From: Eucalyptus grandis
Lineage: Eukaryota > Streptophyta > Magnoliopsida > Myrtales > Myrtaceae
Assembly: GCF_016545825.1 (NCBI RefSeq)
Contig: NC_052612.1
Coordinates: 46,793,738-46,857,737 of the forward strand
Length of the DNA: 64,000 bases
Direction: 5' to 3'
Made by a program: the position numbers and the translations under genes. Every line of letters starts with the position of its first letter. Positions within the stretch are counted from its first letter, which is position 1. The notes below the pieces were generated by a model that was not told where the DNA came from, made no database searches, and worked only from the letters and a program-made list of their open reading frames with translations. Below, one piece after another: positions 46,930 through 58,432 of the stretch.

Positions 46930-48262
46930 CTCAAGGTGTGTTTTCAAGCATCAACAATAACGTATAGACAAATCATATCTACTAATGGTGTGTTCGGTAA
47001 CTATTCTGTTCGTGAGAGCAATTTCTAATAAAAAATGATTCTTTTTAATTTTGTTAGCAGGAAAATTTTTTAAGCATTTGAAAGCATTTAGTAATTGGCA
47101 AAAAAATTTTATTCAGGAATAGAATTGCATGTGATACCGTTCTCAAAATTTCTAATACAAACCATTTTCTTTTAATTTTTAAATATTTTTAGTACTTTTT
47201 TTCTTCTTTTCTCTCTCTTCTTCTTTAACCTTTGGCTAGTTGCCTGCCTCGGGATGATTGGCGACTGGCCAGACAAGGGCTGCAACCTCTCAAGAGGGTT
47301 GTCGGCCCTTGGCAAGGCGTGCCTCGTCGCCCAAGCCTCGCCAACAATTGGGTGAGGCTCGGCCAAGCCTTGGCCGGGCGAGAAGCCTTGCCTAGATTTG
47401 GTGAGGCCGAGCTCACCTAGCCATTGATAGGGCTTGGCCTCACCAAGCCACCACGAGGTCGGCCTTGCCTTGGTTAGATGACGTTGACCTCGCGGTGGTC
47501 CACCAAGGTCGAGTACCACTAGTGGCTAGCGAGCTTGGCCTTGCCAACCAAGGCTCAAGTGAGCCTCGCCCTACCAGGCAAGGCCTCTAGCAAGCTCATC
47601 GGACCTCATCTTGGCCTGGTGAGCTTGCGACGACAGTGGCAATGGACAGCAGCAAAGTGGCGGCTAACGATGACGGCAATGGAAGAAGAAGAGAGAAGGA
47701 AGAAGAACAAGAAAAGAAAAAAAAAAAGAAAAGAAAAAAATTGGGTTGCTTGATTTTGGAATTGTTTCTGGTAACAAAAAAGCAACTTTTTTTTTTTTTA
47801 CATCTTGATTTTGTTCCAAATCTATTCCTAAGAGTAAAAAAATTACCAAATAAATTTTTATTCCAAATCTATTTCTAGGAACAAAAAAAATAGAAATTAT
47901 TACTACTGAACAAGTTGCTAAATGCCTAAACAATAATAAATCCTTGCAACCAAGCATAAATAATAACACATAAACAAATCGCTTCCACTAGTAACAACAA
48001 ATCCTTGCAACCAAGCATAGACAATAATAGATAGACAAATCATGTCCACTAACAACAACAAATCCTTGCAACCGAGCATAGACAATAACACATAGATAAA
48101 CTGCGTCCACTAACAACAACAAATCCTTGTAATCAAGCATAGACAATAACACATAGATAAACCACGTCCACTAACAACAACAAATCCTTGTAATCAAGCA
48201 TAGACAATAACACATAGATAAACCGCATCCATTAACAACAAGAAGTCCTTGTAACCTCAATG
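46930..48262. repeat. 61-bp tandem array, split by a miniature element
   Basis: The phrase tccttgcaacc recurs with anchors at 47941, 48002, 48063, 48124, 48185 and 48246, an exact 61-bp spacing. One further unit ('caacaataacgtatagacaaatca') lies left of the insertion at 46940-46985. Each unit reads roughly 'aatccttgcaaccaagcata', 'gacaataacacatagacaaa', 'tcgcgtccactaacaacaac'. Confidence 0.9.
46986..47926. mobile_element. TTTGGTAAC-family miniature element, copy 5, inside the 61-bp array
   Basis: Left end TGGTGTGTTCGGTAAC, right end inverted GGCATTTAGCAACTTG, flanked by TAA (46983-46985 and 47927-47929). Removing it from view rejoins the phrase 'ctactaacaataataaatcc', matching 'ccactaacaacaacaaatcc' of the array. 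Internal build is as in copy 1 (T/C tract, GC core 47230-47660, A/G tract). Non-coding. Confidence 0.75.
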
Positions 48263-48613
48263 ATCACATAGCAAGATCTTGCATATTCTCAAACCTCGTA
48301 ACTCAAGCATAATATGAGCAAACCATACAAAAATAATACATGAATCTACTCTACCTAGGATGGCTCAACCCTATTCAACAATAAGAACAAAACCTAACCT
48401 AAGTCCAAACTACGCAAGACAACACCCTAACCAATGTTTAGGGATCTACTTACGACATTAGAACAAGAATGAAGACGGATGGTGGGTGGCTCATAGCTCA
48501 TGACAACGACAATGGTGATGGCGAGCAGGCGGCGACGACGGCTCACATTGGGGGGGAGGAACGACCGAGAGAGGGGGAGAGAGAGAGGTAGAGGAAGATG
48601 AGTAGTCTCAGGA

Positions 48614-48664
<51 letters not shown>

Positions 48665-49724
48665 GTTCTAAGCCTTTTTATGAGAAACTCAATAATTGGA
48701 TAGGTAATGATGGCTAATGATGATTTCCTTGACTTGGTTTGCAAGACTATTCCTATCCATCCAAGTGTCACATTAAGGACTAATCTTGGCCAACCTTAGA
48801 TAGGTATTAATCATTATTTAGTTTCAAGAGCAACTAATTTAGTTATGCAAACTAGATTTGTTCTCTCCTTTGCCCTCCCCCTTTGTATGGCCACCAAACA
48901 TTAGTCTCTTCTTAACTTGTCCTCAATAAACTATTTAACTCTCATATTTAGGATTATTATGGCCTAAATCCCTTAATAAGCACATGACTCAACCATTGCA
49001 CTTATGGATTACCTTCCAAAATCCAAGGATTGGTTTAAACTTTACAAGACAACTAGATCCTCAAGTTCCCTCCCTAGCTTAGGCATGTGGGGCTTCTTGG
49101 CTTCCAATAATTGTTCCCTTTTAATTGATCAAAATTCAAGAGGACGAAGGATTATTGTGAGGACTAGCTAAATATCGTCTTAACCAAATAGGAATATCTT
49201 GAGATCATCCATAATTGACATCCGTAATTGGACTGAGGTTTGTGGTTAAGTTTTGAGCAGAAATGGCCTTAACATGGTCTACACAAATTGGGCAATTTCG
49301 GCAGTACTCAGGCGGCCAGACCCAAACCGAAGTCCGCGCTTGTCTAGGGTTCCACGTGTGACCCATGGTTGACTCGAAACCAATCCATGTTTGAGTCTGA
49401 TCAATCCATGAATAATCCTCCGTTGTCATGTAATCGTGTAGGATCGATTGACTTGCCTTGGCTTAGGGTCACACAGAATCGGATTAGGGTTGTTCACGAA
49501 TGATATAGTAATTGTGTGGAGTCACCCGTGACCAGTATATACTTGAGTTGAATAGATTCATACCCATCCATTGATGGACTCGTGATGGTATGTGATCATC
49601 CACATCGATTCTTATGGTCAAATGGTCTTTTCATGGTCGAACACTTTGGTTTAACGTAACCCTGATCTTGAGTTGCCTCACCTCCAATCCGCTAATTGAC
49701 TCGTGAACAATCTTTAGGATTGAC
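48263..49724. other. Intergenic, no gene seen
   Basis: No coding run or element end recognised apart from the GA microsatellite. Confidence 0.5.
48571..48661. repeat. (GA)n microsatellite
   Basis: Nearly pure GA repeats, longest run 48619-48661. Confidence 0.95.
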
Positions 49725-51635
49725 TCATAACCCATTCTTTTTATTTGCATACTGGTCCTTAGTCCATTCCTCGTGCCCGAAATAGGGGTCCGAATCGAAA
49801 ATGTCACAGAAGTAGGCGTTCCTCGTCCATAGGCAAGTTTCCTTGTAGAAGGTGTTGATTACTTTCGCGGCAGCATCTTCATAGAACATGTTAAGTATAA
49901 TGGTTCCTGCTGGGAAACTTGTTGGCGAGGAGAGGAGTGCTGGGGATTGTCTCGCCGAAGCTGATGCGGAGAACTGTAGAATAAGCTTGGATTTACAATG
50001 GCCGAAAGGATTGCGCGAGTGATGAAGCAATCGGCAATTTTGACGGGAACCTAGCAACCGTGTGCTGGGATCCCGAGTCATGGCTGGTGAGACGGAGCAG
50101 CAAGTCAACCGCTGCAGCAGTGGCAGAACCAGCGAGTCATCGTCGCAGGTTGGATCAGCTTCGTCGGGGCAACATCCGCGTCGGTGAAGGGAGCAGGAAC
50201 TTGAAGGTACTGGGCAAGGGGTCGGACAGAGCTTTGCAAGTCGTTGATGGCTCAAGTAGACTTGCGCTGCGGTGGCTGGATGTATTTTCCGATGACAACA
50301 GCTTCTTGGAAGAGGAAGCAGCATCCAGGGGCCAGCATTAGGGGTGTCAACGGTTCGGTTCGGTTTTTAGAAAAACCGAACCGAACCGAACTGTTAAAAA
50401 ATCTTCCGAACCGAACCGAATAAGACCCGAACTGAATACGAACCGAACCGAACCTTTCAGTTCGGTTCGGTTCGGTTTTTCAGTTTTCGGTTTTCGATTT
50501 TCGGTTTTCGGTTTTTTTTCGAAATTGAGGAGAACAGGCTAGAGAGAATAGACGGGGGAAATCGGGGGGCTTCTCTTCGTTCTTCTAAAAACACAAAAAC
50601 ACAAAAACGAAAGCTTTATACGGAAAAGTTAAAAGGAAAAGCTGTACAGCAGCAGCAGTAACTGCACTCTGCAGAGAGGAGACAGAGAGGAAGAGACGTG
50701 AACGTGAAGGACAGGCCAGCAGAAGGAAAAAGTGGGCACTGTTCATCTTCTTCCCCCGCACTCGCTGCCCGTGTCCGCCGTTCGCGAGCCCAGCACAAGC
50801 GGCCTAGCGGCCGGTCACCGCCGCTCCGCCGGTCTCGCCCGCGACGTGCAGCCCTGTCGCCCGATCGCCTCCGCCACTGCCCGCTCAGCCGTGCCGGAAC
50901 GCTCGCCGCCTCCGAGCGTCTCCACCTGCAACCTGACGCCAGCAGATCTCGGGCCGGTCACCCCTCACCTGCGAGCTCGCACCGCCGCTCCGCCAGCGAC
51001 CCGCGAGGCCCGACGCCTGCAGTCGCGCCACCGCTCACTCGTCCCCTGCAGCTCCCCCTCCGAGCGATGGCACCACAACAACTTCCCCTCCGCCGCACCT
51101 GAGTGATCTGCAGCCTTCCTCGCCGAGCCCCCTACTGCCAGAGGAGGACTCAGAGCCAGAGGAGACGGGAGTCGGGAGAGATAAAAACGGTTTGTGGATT
51201 TTATCGGTTTATGGTTCGGATCGGTTCAGTTCGGTTAACCGATAAAAGCCGAACCAATAAAAGAATATTGGTTTTTAATGGGAACCGAACCGAAAACCGA
51301 ACCGAACCGAAAAAACCGAATTTTTCGGTTCGGTTCGGTTCGGTTCGGTTTCTGGTTCGGTTCGGTTTCCGGTTCGGTTCCTGACACCCCTAGCCAGCAT
51401 CGCCTGTAGTCAAAAGAAAAAGAAATCTTCTCTCTTCCTCTCTTATTTGTGCATTGGGAACGACTCCCCTTCTCTTGATGTAGCCATATATTCTCTCCAT
51501 CACTATTGTGGACGTGTTCTTGTGAACGGATCCCCCCAATGAGGCCGTGTGTATCAATTGTATGGCCTCCTCTTTGTCTTGTAATGGGTCCTTTTCATAG
51601 ATGGGACAGCTGAGGCTTTCAAGGGAAGAGAGCAT
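49725..51635 (-). pseudogene. DUF247-like reading frame interrupted by a hAT element
   Basis: The minus-strand frame from 51635 is open to the hAT element (81 codons). It continues in the same frame on the other side (50338 down to 49725, about 200 codons) if the element and one copy of the 8-bp duplication are discounted. The last 50 codons resemble the C-terminal part of DUF247 proteins: 'EDAAAKVINTFYKETCLWTRNAYF', compared with 'EDAAADLINSFCKDTFLWTRNAYF' in the pseudogene at 57 kb. The remainder (Ser/Pro/Cys/Leu-rich) is not recognised and could be non-coding. The membrane tail of DUF247 is missing. Confidence 0.5.
50339..51392. mobile_element. hAT-type non-autonomous element with CGGTTCGG arrays
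   Basis: Ends are TAGGGGTGTCA and its inverse, with a perfect 8-bp target duplication GCCAGCAT (50331-50338 and 51393-51400). Both subterminal regions are packed with CGGTTCGGTT on one strand and AACCGAACCG on the other (50350-50515 and 51180-51385), probable transposase-binding sites. The 1054-bp interior has a GC-rich segment (50690-51170) with accidental frames but no transposase motifs. Confidence 0.92.
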
Positions 51636-51639
51636 ATCT

Positions 51640-53518
51640 TCGCTCCTCTTGGGAGTGCTTAATATATAATTATCTTGATCTCTTCCTCACTTGTGTTATT
51701 CTTTCCCCTTCTTTGATTTTGCATGTGCAGAAATCGATTTTCTTTCCTTCTCATCCATTGGCCGCGAGCTACATTCCCAATTTGGTTAGACTAGGGACTC
51801 GATTCTATAAAGATATTGACTGTATCTTCCTCATCTTGTCTGCCAATTGCCAAAAAATCAATCACGTATAACCTAATTGCTCCTTGAGAAATCCATCTTT
51901 CTTGATTCAACGCTCCGAGCTATATGAGATTTTTGGCCACTAACAATGTTTACGGGCTAGCCCAAATTTCCTTTCACCATGAGCTTAGCACAATTTGTCC
52001 AGATCCATTCATTTAAATCCATCCATCGGTCCAATGAACGCAACTATTAACGCAAATGCTCCCAATATCTATATGTAATTAATATTTTTATTTAGGGGTT
52101 AGATATTAATCTTAATTTTTATGCAACTAATTTTTAAATGGTTAGGCAAAATTTAGGTATCAACACATAAGTTGTTCATGTACCAATAAAAAATCCTCTC
52201 CTTTGGGAGAATGACCACACAGCAGAATAGGAAACATCCCATCACAGTATGAGACAAATATTTCTAAAATCCAATCAAGTGTATCATTTTGGCAGTCATA
52301 ACCCGGTTGAATTTTTGAAACTTTCTTCTACTAGGGAATAAATTTTGTCTTACATTCACCATATACATGTAATTTTAGAGTTGAAGACATTGGCAATTTG
52401 TCACTAAAATCACATGTCATGTCAATTACATTACTCCATTTATTGATACATATTAAATTATGCATATTATCAATGAATGACACTCTGATATACATGAGAG
52501 CTAGTATTTGTATTTCTAATATCATAGAGAAATATAGGAAAATACGAAAAACACCTTAAAAATACACATATTTAGGGTTCTATATGTATTTTCACATTGA
52601 TAAAATTATCAAACATGTAAAATAAATATATCACAATGTAAAGAATCTCAATACGAGCACCTAGGCTCCAAGAACACTCCAATAAGAGATTGGACACGTC
52701 CTCATGTGCCACTAGAGTGCACGGCACACGTAACGCACGCACTAGAGTGCTTGAATCGGCATGAACCGCCGATTAAATGGAGGTTTGACTGGTTTGATGG
52801 TTGACTGGTCCGGTCATTAGAGAATTGGGTCGAGTGGGTTAACAAGTCGCGTCCTGGATTGGGTTGGTTTGAGTCACCCGGGTTAACCCACTTTGTGGGT
52901 TGCCAACGTTAGCATGACGTTAGCCCAAGAATGTGTGTAGGGAGCACCTGCGCGTAAGAGTGCATGGAGGCACGTGCTCGATGCATGCAATCGGCCATCG
53001 GAGTGTGGCCATGCGTGGGGGCGTGTGCCCCTGGTTGCGTGCAACCACTCAAAATGCTCGTTTGAACCATCTCTTACCTTTTATGCAATTAAAATCAATT
53101 TTCACTTGACAAAAAATTCCTAAAGAAGCCAAATTTGTACTTTCGAGTTCTAGGCTATGAAAAGCTCGGATACCACATATTAGCTATAAAAACGGCACCT
53201 AAGATCTCTATAACTAGAATCAAGAACACCTATAATTGAGTAAAAGAGATTTGAGCACATGAATTAGAATCCATTGTTTTTAATGCGGAACAAAGATGAT
53301 CCAAAGTTCAAGTGCTTTCAAGAGCTTTTTCTCTATTGCCCTCTATATCGCTAACACTATCTATTTCCCTCATCCTTCAGTAAATGCTTATTATGTGAGG
53401 ATATTTGTACATTAAGGTTAGATGAGAGACTTGAGTATTATTTATAAAGTTTTAAACCACACGCCCTCTCATCACAAGTTGAGCTTTACTAGGCCCATAT
53501 TAGCCAAGCTCATATTAG
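51640..53518. other. Intergenic, no gene seen
   Basis: AT-rich left part, a GC-richer stretch at 52660-53060 with repeated 'actagagtgc' words, and no recognisable coding region or element ends. Confidence 0.5.
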
Positions 53519-53527
53519 ATTAATTAA

Positions 53528-54204
53528 GGGAAAATGTCACAAATTGTCCCCATACTTTTACTTCATGTATAATCTCATCCCTGAACTTTCGATTGGCTCA
53601 ATTTGATCCCTGAACTATCGATAAATGTCCGATCTAGTCCCTGCCTATTTGAAAATTGATCAATTTCATCCTTCCATTAGTTAAAGTTAATGAAATTGGG
53701 CATTTTGGTCTTTTTCTATTTTTTTTTTTCTTCTTCTCTCTTCCCTCCACCGACCATAGTTGAGCCGATGAAGGGAAGTCGGCATCCGGCGAGGGTCGCC
53801 CTTGCTTGGGCTGGCTAGGGCGGCCCTGGCCGGACGCTGGGCAAGGGCCGTCCTCACCGGACGCTAGCAAGGGCTGCCCTCGCCTGCATCCGGCGAGGAC
53901 GGCCCTCGCTTGTGTTGGGCAAGGATAGCCCTCGCTTGACGTAGGTGAGGGCCGTCCTCGCTAGATGCTGGCGAGAATCGCCCTAGCTAGCCCAGGTGAG
54001 GGTGACCCTCGCCGGATGCCGGCTTCCCTCCATTGGCTTTGCCATGGCCGGCAGAGGGAAGAGAAAAAAAAATGGAAAAAAGTAACGGAATGACTAGATA
54101 GGACATTTATGGATAGTTCAGGAAACCAAATTGAGCTAATTGAAAATTCAAGAATGAAATTATACATTAAGTAAAAGTATAGAGACCATTTGTGACATTT
54201 TTCC
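53528..54204. mobile_element. MULE-type miniature element
   Basis: Inverted ends of about 110 bp start GGGAAAATGTCACAAATT on the left and GGAAAAATGTCACAAATG on the right strand; both continue through 'atacttttactt' and 'ctcaatttg'. A perfect 9-bp target duplication ATTAATTAA lies at 53519-53527 and 54205-54213. The core (53750-54050) is GC-rich with 'ggcgagggcgg' words in both orientations. Non-coding. Confidence 0.88.
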
Positions 54205-54467
54205 ATTAATTAATAATCTTTATATCTCAACATATTAGATCAATTTTGTAAAATAGTAAATTACATTATTAATTAGTGTTTGTCCAATTGTGAAATCAAC
54301 GCCTATAATATGTATAATTTGCAAGGTATAATATATCAAACTATATACAAAACATGCAGTGGGAACAAACTTTGCTTTTGTTCAATCAGGCTCTACCGAC
54401 ATGTTTGCTCGTTAGCACAGTTGAGTGATGAGTACTACAGTTTTGGTAGTACCATTTTGGCATTGTT

Positions 54468-54575
54468 GTTAGTATTAGTATTGTCAGTTTTGTCATTGTC
54501 AGTTCAATTTTTTTGGCATTACTATTAGTATTAGTATTATCAGTATTGTCATTGTCTGTTCAATTTTTTGCTTCA
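54468..54575 (+). repeat. Short direct duplication
   Basis: 'ttagtattagtattgtcagt' through 'gtcagttcaatttttttggc' is followed by a near copy ('ttagtattagtattatcag' to 'gtctgttcaattttttg'), about 57 bp per unit. Confidence 0.8.
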
Positions 54576-54602
54576 TCACTTCCTTAGATTATTATTTTTC
54601 GT

Positions 54603-56291
54603 TAGGATAACTATATAAAAATATTAAAAGTTATGTATAGCATTCACTTTAATGCCAAAAAATTTCGCCAGCTCATTTGAGTGCTAAATTAAAGAAAAAA
54701 AATCACTTAAATAAATTCCAGATAAAAATTTAGGGGACTATAATATAACTCGGCATTAAAAAAAATAAAAAAGAAGTCCACGTGTTTTTTGGTTGCTGTC
54801 CAGTGTCCAACGAAGAGGAGAAAATATGGGCATTTTTTTTTCCCTTTTATCTCTCTCCTCCGTTATCCTCTCCCTAAGCTCGCTCTCTGCAACAATGGCG
54901 TCGGCCCTGTTTCTCACCAGCACGCCTCCAGTCTCTCTTGCTCGAAAAACTCATCTGGTCATGCCCTCTCTCCGACTTCGACCTCCGCCCCTCCTCCATC
55001 GTCGCCACCAGTGGAGTCGCCACCGGATCTGCTCGAGTGACGTGGACGCTCGCGAATTGCTCCATCCATGGACGAGTGTCGGTGTCGCTCGCAAACTACC
55101 CCTATTGTCTTCGGCAAGCTCGGCCGAGAGGCCTTTTTTTCGTGTCCTCAATTTTCGCTTTTTAAGAGCTCGCCTGTCTGTCTTGAATCTCTGTTCACCC
55201 ACTCCCGAAGCTTCAGACGTGCGTCCCGCACCTCTTCGATGTGGCCGGGCGAAGCAATGTCCTCTCGAGAAGATTCTAGAAAAGCTGTTCAACAGAATCA
55301 ATTTTGAGGTTTGACGGAGTAGGATTCATTTCTTTTAGGGTATATAGACACATTTCACAGAGAACATAGAAGGATGGAGGGGTACAGTCTCCAAAAACAC
55401 ATTTTTTTGCATGAAAAAGGAAGCAAAAGCTCAGATGTTATGGAGCTCCCAAATTGTCAGCCACTCTCAATCGTCGAAATAATATCGCCGTGCCATGAAT
55501 TATCCTGCTCTACTCTCTATTCTGCGATCCGAGTACTTAAAGAACTTGGATCCGGCTCAACACAACATTGCTGGCTTTGATTCTCAGCTTCTTCGTCACT
55601 GAGAATCTTCCCCGTTGATCTGACCTTCGTTTGCCGCCACCAACAATTGATTCCGCAAGAGTGTGAGGTACACTCTGTTTTACTCTGCTCTGCGGCCGGT
55701 TACGAATTGATGGAATTGCTCCCGAAATCTATTCATTCACTTTGATTCCCACCGGCAGTTATAGTTGAACTTTCTGTCCTTGATCTCATCACAGATTGCA
55801 ACTCCGTCATCGTCCACATACCAGGTAGTGTCCGACTCCCCATTTTGTTCTGTTCAGACCAAAGTTGAAGCTGAGATTTGATCTTCTCTTTTCTCAAGAA
55901 GGGGTGGGACAGGCTGGTGAGGTCGGAATGAGCTGGTGGAGCAGCTTCTCGTGGCTTGCCGGAACATGGCAGATCAAGGTGGAAGGACTCATTCAATGAC
56001 CGATTAGAGTTCCAAATTGGAGCTTTATTTCAATTTGACGATGTAGGTTTTTTTTTTTAACTTTTGGGAAAGCTACTACATCTCATGCTTCAAATGCTAA
56101 TTAGACCCTCCGGCAAGCCATGTCGGCTTAAAAACTTCTACAAAAAGGCCGCATCGGATTTTTGGCCAAACAGATCAGAGTTAGCACTAAAAGTTTTTCA
56201 AAAAATTTGACATTTAGATGAGTTCTTGAAAATTTTTAGTACTAAAGTAAACGCCATACATAGCTTTTAGTATTTCTAGTGTACTTATCCT
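54603..56291. mobile_element. Older MULE of the 39-kb family, Pack-MULE-like
   Basis: The ends are diverged versions of those at 39037-39946: TAGGATAACTATATAAA on the left, and CAGGATAAGTACACTAG on the right strand beginning one base outside the called end. They share 'cattcactttaatgcc' and 'gtaaacgcc' counterparts, and the right part repeats 'ctccggcaagcc..gtcggc'. Flanking 9-mers ATTTTTCGT (54594-54602) and GTTTTTCGC (56292-56300) agree at 7 of 9 positions. The interior (54780-56040) differs entirely from the 39-kb copy and contains protein-like frames, so it probably captured host sequence. Confidence 0.7.
54793..55314 (+). CDS. Reading frame inside the Pack-MULE-like element (captured sequence?)
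   Basis: A 173-codon open frame. An internal Met at 54895 begins MASALFLTSTPPVSLARK, which is rich in Ser/Thr, hydrophobic and Arg/Lys residues and poor in acidic ones, like a chloroplast transit peptide. The rest is Arg/Leu/Pro/Ser-rich and not recognised. A second piece on the minus strand (about 55740-55870) reads 'TTWYVDDDGVAICDEIKD', also protein-like. No intact gene is evident. I consider this a captured fragment; it may simply be a GC-rich accidental frame. Confidence 0.3.
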   Translation: MLSSVQRRGENMGIFFSLLSLSSVILSLSSLSATMASALFLTSTPPVSLARKTHLVMPSLRLRPPPLLHRRHQWSRHRICSSDVDARELLHPWTSVGVARKLPLLSSASSAERPFFRVLNFRFLRARLSVLNLCSPTPEASDVRPAPLRCGRAKQCPLEKILEKLFNRINFEV

Positions 56292-56300
56292 GTTTTTCGC

Positions 56301-57049
56301 TACTGTGTGAATTTCTGGAACCCCATTGACTTCAAAATTGACTGCGACACAGGGTAGTGAAGGGGCATCTATCATGTTCACATTCGGTTGCTTCATGTTT
56401 GGAAGAACTCAATCTTCAACTTTGTAAAAAATCCATCAAAACTTTTCTATATCTACTAGTAGATAGAATATTACGGCGTGGATACAGTCTTATGCATAAT
56501 GCAGATTGCTGCAGTTGATTTTCAAGTTACATTATGAGAAAGTCTTGATCTTGGCCAAAGTCTCACACTACGAAAACGTCGATGGCATCTGAAAATTGAA
56601 GGCAACATTATAAGAAACTAGCTACGCAAGGCCAGGTTCCCTTAGGATAGGCTTTCATTCCCTCTCTCTGATGCACCATCTTCTGAAGGCGTGCTTTCAA
56701 CATAAACTTTGTTAAATATTCAACAATTCCTTCTCAACATGCCTCAAGGAATTGCTGCGGATAAGGGTCTACAAGCTAAACTTAGTTGTGGCGACATTTC
56801 TCGGGCAAACCATAATTGGTATAGAGGCTGAATAGCCACGTCCCCTTAATATTAGCCGGGTCTTCATTGTGAAATGTTTTGGACAGGGAAAAGCTAACTA
56901 TTCTGCGCCCCAGACAAACACACATAGATGAATGATGTGCTGATCCTAACTGATGATCGCACATAATTCAATCAAAACTTAGAGCATTACAGTGGCAATG
57001 TATCATTCAAAAAGCAAAGTTATTTGAGAAATAGAAGTGAGCATGCTGT
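56301..57049. other. Intergenic downstream of the DUF247 pseudogene
   Basis: No gene seen. It may include the former 3' untranslated region of the pseudogene, which ends at 57050 on the minus strand. Confidence 0.45.
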
Positions 57050-58432
57050 CTATACTACAGTCAGCGTAAGCAACACCACCGCAGTGATGATCAAGAGGAC
57101 CGCCCATGGGCTACTGCAGTAATTGCGCACTTCAAAGATGCCTTCCACTTTGTTATAACGCCTTTGGCAATATGCAACGAGCTCATGCCTGAGGCTGTAG
57201 AAGTAGGCATTCCTCGTCCATAAGAAAGTGTCCTTACAGAAGCTGTTGATTAGATCCGCAGCAGCGTCTTCATTACCAAGCCAGGTCTTGATGATTCCCA
57301 GGTCGATCAGCAACTTTGAGTTGGCTGGGGAGTTGACTAGGTGATCCATATTTGCTCGAAGGCAATTAGGTTCCAGAAATAGGATTCCGTCGTGTGGTAA
57401 AGATGGAGGCGTGGGATTTCAAGCACTCCATTCTTGAATCCGATGTCAAACAATCTATTGCTTTTACCTGAGAGCATGTTAATAAAAGATAGGGAAATAA
57501 ATAGAACAATAGAACAATAGAACCATAGATATTCAAATTTAGAAAATTGAAATGACACAATCAACTCCCACCTCTTTTCAGCTCGACTCTGGCTGCCACC
57601 AGCTCTGTCACACTTGGGATGAGCTTGACCTCCTCCTGGATGTCGTATGGCACCTTCTTGCCACCGGCAAGTACGAGAGCCTGATAGCGTCGAGGAAGCG
57701 CTTCACCTCTGACTCCATCACTGACTCTGGCACCTCCTCCATCTTCATCCCTGGCCCGAAGAACCCATATGTGAGCTCGAGCAGCACCAGCGTGTGCTTC
57801 TGGTGTGATCCAAAGGCCATCTGGAACAGCTGTTGCATCTGGTTCTCCAGCAGCTTCATGTCGCGGTGGACGTCATTGAGCGTCTACAGTCTGCCAAAGA
57901 TCTGGTTGCCGTGGCGCCTCCACTCAGGGTTTCGGTACATTGGGAAGACCTGGATCACAAAGATGCCATCGAGGAGTGTCATCTTGGTGAACTCGTCAGA
58001 GCTGAGGTCGATCTGCTTGTCATAGCAACTCCGGGTGCGGTCCTCCCAGGATCTGATCCTCTTGATGTAGTCCTCAAGGCGGCAGTTCTGGTTGTGCCCG
58101 AGGAAGCTCTGCAAGTACTGCAGCTTGTGATCTTCCATCTGCACGACGCTTTGGCTGTGATGTTGATGAGGTCCGACGCGGGGCAAGTAGGCCTCTTCAT
58201 AGCTATGTCAGAGCTTCTCCAGTACGCGGAAGATGCTGCATTCGGAGGATAGCGTAGGTAAGGACCTGAGCTTCTCTGGGATCGAAAATGCCAGATTTGG
58301 ATTCTCTCTTCTAGAGTTGAATTTGTCGTTGTTGAGATTTTCAATGTTGAGGCTTTCAATATTGATCGATACGTGGTTGTCTGCAGATCTCTCCCATTGT
58401 CGCCCCGGAGCTGTAGGTTTGCCGCCGTTTCT
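57050..58432 (-). pseudogene. DUF247 (UPF0481) family pseudogene
   Basis: DUF247 proteins are plant-specific membrane-anchored proteins of mostly unknown role; some act in grass self-incompatibility. Reading down the minus strand: 'IPEKLRSLPTLSSECSIFRV' (N-terminal motif), TGA at 58208-58210, 'EDHKLQYLQSFLG', 'EDYIKRIRSWEDRTRSCYDK', 'LSSDEFTKMTLLDGIFVIQV', TAG near 57884, 'DMKLLENQ', then 'LFQMAFGS', 'LLELTYGFFGPG' and 'RFLDAIRLSYLPVA'. A frameshift near 57645 leads to 'VPYDIQEEVKLIPSVTELVA', an intron, 'FDIGFKNGVLEIPRL', and after a deletion or shift near 57345 the tail ending 'AVLLIITAVVLLTLTVV', the usual C-terminal membrane segment. No start codon remains. Two stops and at least two shifts make it a pseudogene. 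Confidence 0.85.
57468..57571 (-). other. GT-AG intron in the DUF247 pseudogene
   Basis: On the minus strand the exon ends CTGAAAAGAG, the intron starts GTGGGAG and ends CTCTCAG, and the next exon starts GTAAAAGC. Joining restores the family reading 'ELKRGKSNRLFDIGFKNG' in phase 1. The 104-bp intron is T-rich, as plant introns are. Confidence 0.75.

Noticed and set aside
50698..51106. Two overlapping 124-134 codon frames rich in Arg, Ser and Pro
   Set aside because: Inside the hAT element; GC-rich, no transposase or zinc-finger motif.
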